64,000 bases of DNA from Corynebacterium suicordis DSM 45110 (lineage in GTDB: Bacteria > Actinomycetota > Actinomycetes > Mycobacteriales > Mycobacteriaceae): assembly GCF_015351405.1 (NCBI RefSeq), contig NZ_JADKMY010000001.1:744001-808000 (forward strand), in the 5' to 3' direction. The notes beneath the pieces were generated by a model. That model was not told the DNA's origin, did not search any database, and was given only the letters and a program-made list of their open reading frames with translations. The position numbers were made by a program, and so were the translations under genes. How positions within the stretch are numbered: the first letter of the stretch is position 1; every line of letters begins with the position of its first letter. Shown one piece after another: positions 58,389 to 64,000 of this stretch.

Positions 58389-60146
58389 TCAGATGAGGCC
58401 GTGCTCCTCGAGGAGCTGGCCGATCTCTCCGTGCTCGAGCCTGTCGCGCAGGTAGCTGCGCAGCGCGGCCGGGCCGGGGATCTCCACCTTCTTGCCGTCG
58501 CGCATGCGCGCCGAGGCCTCGAGGAGGTCGCGCACGTCGTACGTGGAGCCCCAGGTCTCCGGCACGCCGCGCTCCACGTCGAGGAGCTCGTAGACGGCCT
58601 CCATGCCGGTGCGCACGGAGTACTCGGTGGTGAAGATCGTGTCGCGGCCGGTCTCCGCGAACTGCCCGAGGAACGCGAAGTTCTCGGCGCCCTCCGGGAC
58701 TACCCGAGGCCGATCCCCAGCGCGGCGGGGCATGAAGAAGCTCGTCACGTAAGGCATCATCACCGGCACGCACCGGGCGCCGGTCGCCGCGAGCTCAGGG
58801 ATCTCCTCCACGGGCACTCCCAGGTGGTAGAGCCACTCCTGGGTGATCTCCTCGCCGGTGCACTGCGACAGGGGCTTCTTCACGTAGTCGCCATCGACGT
58901 CGACGAACAGGCCGTAGACCCAGACGACGATCTGATCCTTCGGCTGCTTCTTGAAGTGCGGCTGGCGGTTGACCGTCCAGCTCAGCAGCCAGGAGGAGTC
59001 CTCGGCGGTGACGATGCCGCCGGTGACCACGCGGCCGCTGAACGGATCGCGCTGGGCGATGCGCTCGATGTAGGCCGGGATGCGCTGATCGAGCGTGGTG
59101 ACGGTGGCCGACTCCCACTTCGTCTCCTCGATCGAGGAGCAGAAGACCTCCGGGCGCCCGAACGACGGGTCCTTCTTCGCGATGCGCTTCCACAGGTCCC
59201 AGGCCGGGGCCGGGGCCTCGTTGAGCACGGCGGCCGTGTGGTGGTCGCCCTCATCGGAGTTGTCCACCAGCGAGCCGATCGTCATCAGCGCGAGGTCGTG
59301 CTCACCGAGCTCGATGGTCTCCTCGGCGCCGTCGCGGCGGCAATGGATCGCGGTGGCGCGGATCTCGCCGTTGCGGTGGGCGAAGTCCACATCGAGGACC
59401 TCGGTGCCGGACTGGAAGACGACGCCGTGCTCGGTGAGGTAGTGCATGAGCGGCAGGACGAAGGACTCGTACTGGTTGTACTTCGTGAACTTCAGCGCCG
59501 AGAAATCGGGCAGTCCGCCGATGTGGTGGACGAACCTGTGGAGATAGAGCTTGAACTCGAGCGCGGAGTGCCATTCCTCGAAGGCGAACATGGTGCGCCA
59601 GTACATCCAGAACGGCGAGTCGAGGAACTCACGGCCCATCACCTCGTCGATGCGCTTGCCCTCCATCTCCGCACGCTCGGCGAGGAAGATCCTGAGCAGA
59701 TCCTTCTGGGCCCGCTTCGGCAGGTCGAAGCGGCCCTCGTGGCCCGCATCCTCGCCCTGGCGCACGGTGGCCCGACGCAGCGAGTAGTTGGGATCATCCT
59801 TGTTGAGCCAGTAGAACTCGTCGAGCACGGAGGTGCCCTCGAGCTCGAGGGAGGGGATGGAGCGCATCATGTCCCACAGGCACTCCATGTGGTTCTCCAG
59901 CTCCCGGCCGCCGCGGATGACGAAGCCCTTCTCCGGAACGTCGAGGCCGTCGAGCGCACCACCGGCGATGTCGTCCTTCTCGAGGATCGTAACGTTGGCA
60001 CCGGGGACCCCGGCGTCGCGGATGAGAAAGACGGCCGCCGCGAGTCCGGCCAGCCCGCTGCCGACGATGTAGGCCTTCGTCTCCTGCGCGTGCTGGGCGG
60101 GGCGGGGACGCGCGAACGCCTCGTAGTTACCTGCAGTGTGCTGCAT
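58389..60146 (-). CDS. ohyA: Oleate hydratase
   Basis: 585 residues, FAD-dependent myosin-cross-reactive antigen family. The FAD site is KAYIVGSGLAGLAAAVFLIR; the water-activating glutamate is Glu82 in VIRGGRELENHMECLWD. Other hallmarks: WMYWRTMFAFEEWHSALEFK, KYNQYESFVLPLMHYL and GQFAETGRDTIFTTEYSVRT. It adds water to the cis-9 double bond of oleic or other unsaturated fatty acids, giving 10-hydroxy acids, in detoxification or fatty-acid use. AGGAAGG lies about 8 nt before the ATG. Divergent from tetR with tandem TGAGT operators between. Confidence 0.95.
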   Translation of the reverse strand: MQHTAGNYEAFARPRPAQHAQETKAYIVGSGLAGLAAAVFLIRDAGVPGANVTILEKDDIAGGALDGLDVPEKGFVIRGGRELENHMECLWDMMRSIPSLELEGTSVLDEFYWLNKDDPNYSLRRATVRQGEDAGHEGRFDLPKRAQKDLLRIFLAERAEMEGKRIDEVMGREFLDSPFWMYWRTMFAFEEWHSALEFKLYLHRFVHHIGGLPDFSALKFTKYNQYESFVLPLMHYLTEHGVVFQSGTEVLDVDFAHRNGEIRATAIHCRRDGAEETIELGEHDLALMTIGSLVDNSDEGDHHTAAVLNEAPAPAWDLWKRIAKKDPSFGRPEVFCSSIEETKWESATVTTLDQRIPAYIERIAQRDPFSGRVVTGGIVTAEDSSWLLSWTVNRQPHFKKQPKDQIVVWVYGLFVDVDGDYVKKPLSQCTGEEITQEWLYHLGVPVEEIPELAATGARCVPVMMPYVTSFFMPRRAGDRPRVVPEGAENFAFLGQFAETGRDTIFTTEYSVRTGMEAVYELLDVERGVPETWGSTYDVRDLLEASARMRDGKKVEIPGPAALRSYLRDRLEHGEIGQLLEEHGLI

Positions 60147-60196
60147 GATCCATCCTTCCTGACGCGTGCCGGATGCCGATCACCCGGCCTCGATAT

Positions 60197-60223
60197 TGAG
60201 TGTACTCAGAATTGAGTCGACTA
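60197..60223. promoter_or_regulatory. Tandem TetR operators and overlapping tetR promoter
   Basis: TGAGT-GT-ACTCA at 60197-60208 is a perfect inverted repeat, and TGAGT-CG-ACTAC at 60213-60224 a related half-perfect one, 16 bp further on. The -10 box TACAAT of tetR (60222-60227) overlaps the second site and ends 7 nt before its ATG. Binding would block both tetR and ohyA. Confidence 0.65.
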
Positions 60224-60233
60224 CAATGGCCGC

Positions 60234-60974
60234 ATGGAAACTCGGGATGACACGGAACTGGCGCCGTCGGCGACGCGGGGCAGGCGCGAGCGGGCGAAGG
60301 CGGAGAAGCGCGCCCGCATCCTCGCCGCGGCGCGCGCGCTGTTCGAAGAGCGCGGTTTCGAGCGGACCTCGATGAGCGAGGTCGCGCGCGCGGCGGATGT
60401 GGCCGAGGGCACTGTCTTCCGGTACGCGGCGACGAAGGTCGAACTGCTCATGATGGTCGTCGATGCGCTCTGGGGAGCCCACGAGCGTGCGACGACCAGC
60501 ACTTCGCTCTCTGCGTTCGCCGCGCCCGACGCGCCCGACGCGCCCGGCACCGCGACGGCGAGCGGGGAGAGCGCGGACCGGATCGCGGAGCTGATCTCGC
60601 CGCTCGTCACCGCGATGCGGCGCTGGTCCGAGCTTGCGACGTGGGTCGCCCGCGAGATCCTCTTCGGTGCGGACATGCCGCATCGTCTGCGGGTCCTCGA
60701 CCATGTCGATCGTCTCGAAGAACAGATCGCCGCGCGCCTGCAGGACGGCCGGGCCGACGCTTCCGGTGCGATCGGAGCGGCGCGGGACGGTGCGACAGGC
60801 ACTGCCGGCGAGGAGCCCGGTGCGGCTGCGGCGGCCGGCGCCCGCCTCATCGTCGCCGGGGTGCTGGCCGAGCTCAACCGCTCCCGGCAGAGACGGACCG
60901 ACGGCGAGGACGTCGATGTGGTGCTCCGCCGGCTCATCGACCTCGTGGTGGCGGGGGCGGGCGCCGCCCGGTGA
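60234..60974 (+). CDS. TetR-family regulator of the fatty-acid module
   Basis: 246 residues. N-terminal helix-turn-helix in ILAAARALFEERGFERTSMS, EVARAADVAEGTVFRYAATK; the C-terminal half is Ala-rich and helical with low-complexity DAPDAPGTA and AAAAAGARLIVAG stretches. Divergent from ohyA. The shared TGAGT-NN-ACTCA sites at ohyA and at the 3-hydroxyacyl-CoA dehydrogenase suggest it represses both and is relieved by a fatty acid or acyl-CoA, as in FadR-like TetR proteins (inference). Confidence 0.88.
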   Translation: METRDDTELAPSATRGRRERAKAEKRARILAAARALFEERGFERTSMSEVARAADVAEGTVFRYAATKVELLMMVVDALWGAHERATTSTSLSAFAAPDAPDAPGTATASGESADRIAELISPLVTAMRRWSELATWVAREILFGADMPHRLRVLDHVDRLEEQIAARLQDGRADASGAIGAARDGATGTAGEEPGAAAAAGARLIVAGVLAELNRSRQRRTDGEDVDVVLRRLIDLVVAGAGAAR

Positions 60975-61259
60975 CCCGGAAGCCCTCCGGGCCGCCGCTG
61001 GCACCGGCCGGCGCCGCCGCGATTGCCCGCCGCGGTCGTGTAGGGCTCCACGGTCAGGTCCTCGCCCAGCAGGGCGGGGGCGATGGCGCCATCGGAGAAC
61101 TCCACCACCACCTCGGCGGGGAGTCCGCGGCGTCGCCCAGGTCGTCTGCCTAGCGCGGGCGCGCGCCCTGGAACAGGTGCGAGTGCGACGCGCGCAGCGC
61201 CCGCGGCGCCCCGGCGTTCGCGGACTCGGCCCCGCCGTCCGTCGCCGTCTCCGTCCTGC
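60975..61259. other. Degraded sequence between tetR and the next gene
   Basis: About 285 nt of GC-rich DNA. A minus-strand stretch encodes GLPAEVVVEFSDGAIAPALL, which looks like the end of a former protein, but nothing continues in frame. No working gene seen. Confidence 0.35.
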
Positions 61260-61600
61260 TCAGTCCCGCCGCTCCACGCGGTGGACGGCGCGCTCGAGCT
61301 CGTCCTTGTCCATCGTCGATCGGCCGTCGATGCCGAGGCGCTTGGCATCCGCGTAGAGCTCGTCGCGCGTCCGGCCCTGGGGCCCTCGTGCGAGTGCTGG
61401 CCCCGCGCGCTTGGACGCGGACTTGTCCTGCGTCGAGGTCGCGGAGGCCTCCTTCGCCTCACCGGCCTGGGCGCGCTCTTTGTTCACGGTGCGCGCGGCG
61501 ATCTCCTCGGCGGTGTCCTCGGAGCGGCCGCGCTGCTCCAGGCGTCGCGGAGTTGCTCGTACTGTCGCTCGCGCTTGTCGCTCCACGGCTGCTTGCGCAT
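61260..61600 (-). pseudogene. Plasmid-stabilisation/Rho-N-type small protein, frameshifted
   Basis: The start ATG at 61600 with GGAGGGAGC upstream gives MRKQPWSDKRERQYEQLRDA, then the frame changes; the rest (RGRSEDTAEEIAARTVNKER, AQAGEAKEAS, RTRDELYADAKRLGIDGRST, MDKDELERAV) follows in another frame to the stop at 61260. Intact homologues of about 110 residues, common in Micrococcales and other actinobacteria, join both parts with a Rho-N-like C-terminus. One or two bases are missing near 61540. Confidence 0.65.
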
Positions 61601-61629
61601 GGCGGCTCCCTCCCCGCTGCGCGCCGGCC

Positions 61630-62288
61630 TCAGCGGCCCACGAGCTCCTGGGCCTTCTTCTCCAGCTCCGGCTCGCCCGCGGAGCTGAGGTCGATATCAC
61701 CCACCACGATAACGCGCGCGTGCAGCAGGTGGGTGTCCTTCTCCCGGTACTCGGCGAACGCCTGGGCGGCATTGAATTTGCCGGTGCCGTGTCCCAGCAG
61801 GACGAAGTCGCGCCCGCCGCGTCCTTGTTCAGATCCGCGACGAGGTCGTCGAAGAAGCGCTTGAGGTCGTTCTCGTCGTCGCGGCCGGTCTTCTTCTCCA
61901 CCGTGCGCATGTGGTGGCCGCGCGCACCCGGGTTCTTCTCGTGCTCGTGCTGGTCGACCTCCACGTCGTGGGCGCTGAGGTCGAAGTCGTAGAACCGTGC
62001 GTCCTCGTGGCTCAGCGTCACGAACAGGCGCCCGGAGCCCTCGGTCGTCTCGTGCGCGGCGAAGAGATGGCGGGCGTGCTCGATGTCCTCGATGTCCACG
62101 AGGCCATCGTGCTGGCGGCGGAAGACCTGCCGGTGGCCGTTAATGTCGACGGCCAGGCGGTCGCCGGACTCCTGCTGGACGCGATCGGCGTAGTTCTCCC
62201 ACATGGTCATGAAGTGGGTCGACTCGATGTCCCGCGGGGCGGGGCCGGCAAGGATGCGCTCCTTGGTCTTCTCCGGATGGTTGCTCAT
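61630..62288 (-). pseudogene. Uncharacterised protein, possibly baeRF-like, frameshifted
   Basis: ATG 62288 with GGAGGA upstream. The N-terminal 155 residues (TMWENYADRVQQESGDRLAV, RLFVTLSHEDARFYDFDLSA) end at DLNKDAAG, after which the frame shifts near 61815-61822 and continues RDFVLLGHGTGKFNAAQAFA, EYREKDTHLLHARVIVVGDI to a stop at 61630. A missing base explains it. The overall layout recalls bacterial archaeo-eukaryotic release-factor (baeRF) proteins, but I cannot confirm that. Not functional as it stands. Confidence 0.5.
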
Positions 62289-62358
62289 GGGTCCTCCTCG
62301 CGGCTGCGGGCGCGCGCCCGGCCTCCGAGATGGCGGCGGTCAGTGCCAGCGCGGTTCG

Positions 62359-63051
62359 TTACGCGGCTCGCTTCTCATTGCGCTCCAGAGCGAGGGTTCG
62401 GGTGTGGCGGGGGAGTGGTGGCACGCTGGGGATGTCGGGGCCGGTCTCGCCGGAGAGCGCCGCTGCGATCGCTCGTAGGGAGGCTCCGGCAGTGAATGCC
62501 TGATAGATGGCCGCGACTGCCTGCGCCTCATGGGCGATGACCCCACCCTTGAGGGTGTAGCCAAGTAGGCGTACGCCTTTCAGCGGGCGCCCCTGCTCTG
62601 CAAGCTGCCGTTGGGCACGACTTTGTCTTTCGCCATTGACCGCGATCTCGCTGCGTGGGATCGCTGAGAAGAGATCTGCGCTGAGGCGCCCCGCCGCGGC
62701 GGTGCAGTCGATGTCGGAGCCCTTGACAAAGTTCAGGAGTATCTCGTGACGCTGCGCTGTCTCGATGACGCGCACCCCGTCCGCACGGTTTCGTTCCAGG
62801 CGTGGCCATTCCTGTGCGACGACGACGTCCATCAACCCTCGCTCGATTTCGGCGAGCAGGCATTCGAAGGCGGGGCCCTTTGTGCCCGTGCCGGAGATGT
62901 CGTTGTCCTCGTAGGCCCCTGCTGGAGTCCACCCTCTAGCCTTGATGAGCGCCTCGGCGTCCTCCCTGTGGCGGTCCACACCCAGGCGACGGTTCTCGCA
63001 ATCCTGAGAGATCCGTAGGTTGACGGCGGCTCGCCGAGGCTCAGTACTCAT
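62359..63051 (-). CDS. Serine recombinase, C-terminally truncated
   Basis: 230 residues from the ATG at 63051. The catalytic serine is in AAVNLRISQD; DRHREDAEALIKARGW, YEDNDISGTGTKGPAFECLL and VVAQEWPRLERN follow, as in large serine integrases, then the start of the recombinase domain (RPLKGVRLLGYTLKG). It stops after EKRAA, where full-length integrases have 250 or more further residues (zinc ribbon and coiled coil); only 70 nt separate it from the next gene, so the rest has been lost. It begins 36 nt from the third ychF repeat, as expected of an element integrase. Probably inactive. Confidence 0.85.
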   Translation of the reverse strand: MSTEPRRAAVNLRISQDCENRRLGVDRHREDAEALIKARGWTPAGAYEDNDISGTGTKGPAFECLLAEIERGLMDVVVAQEWPRLERNRADGVRVIETAQRHEILLNFVKGSDIDCTAAAGRLSADLFSAIPRSEIAVNGERQSRAQRQLAEQGRPLKGVRLLGYTLKGGVIAHEAQAVAAIYQAFTAGASLRAIAAALSGETGPDIPSVPPLPRHTRTLALERNEKRAA

Positions 63052-63086
63052 GGAGTCAGGCCACGTCAAAGGTTATACGGCTACGG

Positions 63087-63126
63087 AACGTGGTGGAATT
63101 TAAGTTTAACGTCTAGGGGTTGTGTT
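63087..63126 (+). repeat. ychF 3'-end repeat, copy 3 (right junction)
   Basis: AACGTGGTGGAATTTAAGTT followed by TAACGTCTAG encodes NVVEFKFNV-stop and matches copy 1 at 23 of 30 positions; the only residue changes are D to N and R to K. GGGGTTGTGTT (63116-63126) follows, as in copy 2. It lies just outside the recombinase start. Confidence 0.75.
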
Positions 63127-63441
63127 CAAGCCTAAACCTCTATCTGTGAATTAAAGCTGTTCTTGGGTTGAGAAATTAGCTTAATACGAGGACGGACAGC
63201 AACTGATGAAGTGATTGTGGACAATATTCATGAGCTCCCTGATCTACAGAGTATTCAGGGGGCTTGCTGAATATGCAGAAAGTTGCTTCAGTTCCCGAAA
63301 ATTCTTTTAGGGCATTCTTACGTTGAGACGAGCCCGTTACTGAAAAAGTGTCAGTTTGTCTGCGGTTAGTTTACTCGATTATACAATAAGGCCTTAAATA
63401 CCGAGATTCTTACACCTGCATGCTCGCTGCTAGGTTCTCAA
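63127..63441. other. AT-rich non-coding stretch right of the island
   Basis: About 315 nt with no gene. It is clearly AT-richer than both the island and the core chromosome and has several short A/T tracts. TAGGTT near 63431-63436 lies 5 nt before the next small frame. Confidence 0.4.
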
Positions 63442-63636
63442 ATGAAAGTCTGCGTTGTTGCAAGGTCTGAACCAGGGATCATAACGTCTGACGTAAAAAT
63501 CTATGGAGCTATACGGGTAAATTTTCTATCTGCTGAATCTATTAATGTAACGGGATTTGAGGATAATCACCCAGTGATAGACCTTGAAATTCACCAGGTA
63601 TTTCGACTCATCGCGATAGTTCTCCCACCGAACTAG
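63442..63636 (+). CDS. Small hypothetical protein
   Basis: 64 residues, starting MKVCVVARSEPGIITSDVKI and ending in HQVFRLIAIVLPPN. No recognised domain. The only support is an open frame preceded by TAGGTT, a possible -10 box 6 nt before the ATG. Low GC, like the DNA around it. It may be a chance frame. Confidence 0.3.
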   Translation: MKVCVVARSEPGIITSDVKIYGAIRVNFLSAESINVTGFEDNHPVIDLEIHQVFRLIAIVLPPN

Positions 63637-63652
63637 CGGAGAACTAGCAGTG

Positions 63653-64000
63653 TTAAAGTGCGACGTCAGACCGGTTATAAGAGTCGACTAGCTGCAAATC
63701 CGCGGTTCTTGCGATTCGCATGAGTACGGCGCGAGTAGAAGACTCGTCAAGAACCGCTTTTCGGATACCGTTTGGACTTGTCGACTCTACAATTACGGCA
63801 ACAATTTGTCCCGACTTCGGATCAGGATCCTTCGCTGCCATCCAAGCGAATTTGCGCGGTCGTAGAGGGATAGGGAGATCATCCCATTCGGTACCGAAAA
63901 TTGCGTTTCGCCATTCGCTCCAGGCTGGGTCTGCCACATCATCTTCAAGCCTATATCCGTCTGACTCATCCGCGTCGCATGAATCACGGCGAGCCAGATT
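63653..64000 (-). CDS. Hypothetical protein, C-terminal part
   Basis: The frame is open from the right edge of the window to a stop at 63653, giving at least 115 residues with no start needed inside the window. It includes VADPAWSEWRNAIFGTEWDD, LPIPLRPRKFAWMAAKDPDP and SSTRAVLMRIARTADLQLVD. I do not recognise the family. Low GC and position next to the island suggest that it belongs to another acquired segment. Confidence 0.5.
   Translation of the reverse strand, partial: NLARRDSCDADESDGYRLEDDVADPAWSEWRNAIFGTEWDDLPIPLRPRKFAWMAAKDPDPKSGQIVAVIVESTSPNGIRKAVLDESSTRAVLMRIARTADLQLVDSYNRSDVAL

Noticed and set aside
58401-60215. Long open frame opposite oleate hydratase (604 codons)
   Set aside because: It is the mirror of a well-conserved GC-rich gene; the translation is low in complexity with no domain, as is common for antisense frames at about 70% GC.
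60221-61462. Long minus-strand frame opposite tetR
   Set aside because: Arg/Pro/Ala-rich shadow of the GC-rich regulator gene; only a short piece near 61.1 kb looks protein-like and it has no start or continuation.
61260-62288. One long minus-strand frame joining two genes into a 342-residue protein
   Set aside because: The middle (about residues 160-240) is a Ser/Arg-rich out-of-frame translation; two different gene starts with ribosome sites (62288 and 61600) and clear frame changes show two broken genes instead.

Overview
The window looks like a Corynebacterium chromosome (GC about 60% by eye). Supporting evidence is the mycothiol-conjugate amidase, class II fructose bisphosphatase and fumarase, a MetP/MetS-type amino acid importer, a run of actinobacterial DUF families (DUF4307, DUF4245, DUF5997, DUF6542) and a gene order (greA, mca, uppS, coaA, glyA, then phoH, fumC, glpX, xseBA, ispH, ychF) that I recognise as corynebacterial. 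Many genes have a TANNNT box ending 7-8 nt before the start codon, the layout expected of leaderless transcripts.

Layout. 1-16 kb: a partial GNAT gene, a sirtuin, a FlK-type thioesterase, an AT-richer GIY-YIG/DUF2075 nuclease-helicase that looks acquired, a MerR/CMD pair, a CPA1 antiporter, a 13E12-type HNH protein, a secreted phosphodiesterase, an acyltransferase-SGNH membrane protein, an NADHX dehydratase, an SDR, a methyltransferase and a succinate-semialdehyde dehydrogenase. 16-25 kb: Bax inhibitor-1 protein, DUF488, greA, DUF4307, mca, a small membrane protein, uppS, coaA, glyA-pncA and a TDT transporter with a divergent LysR. 26-31 kb: enoyl-CoA hydratase, a TetR/DHA2 efflux operon and an acyl-CoA dehydrogenase. 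31-36 kb: an ECF uptake operon (DUF4430-like surface protein, T, double ATPase, S) behind a long structured leader with an intrinsic terminator and a DtxR-box-like promoter. 36-53 kb: LysR-like substrate-binding protein, PIN-PhoH, GNAT, a second TetR/DHA2 pair, fumC, glpX, DUF4245, xseBA, ispH, DUF6542, AI-2E transporter, metPS and ychF.

53.3-63.1 kb is foreign. The last codons of ychF (VVEFRFNV-stop) occur three times, at the real gene end, near 55.05 kb and near 63.1 kb, with almost only synonymous differences. This reads as two adjacent elements integrated at the 3' end of ychF. The first holds only a frameshifted MFS gene. The second is very GC-rich, carries a truncated serine recombinase beside its right repeat, and contains at least five broken genes. 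Three genes in it are intact: oleate hydratase, a 3-hydroxyacyl-CoA dehydrogenase and a TetR regulator. The regulator's probable operator (TGAGT-NN-ACTCA) lies both in the ohyA/tetR divergent promoter and upstream of the dehydrogenase, so a working unsaturated-fatty-acid module appears to survive in an otherwise decayed island. Beyond 63.1 kb the DNA becomes AT-rich and unlike either side.

No rRNA, tRNA, CRISPR array or complete insertion sequence was seen.
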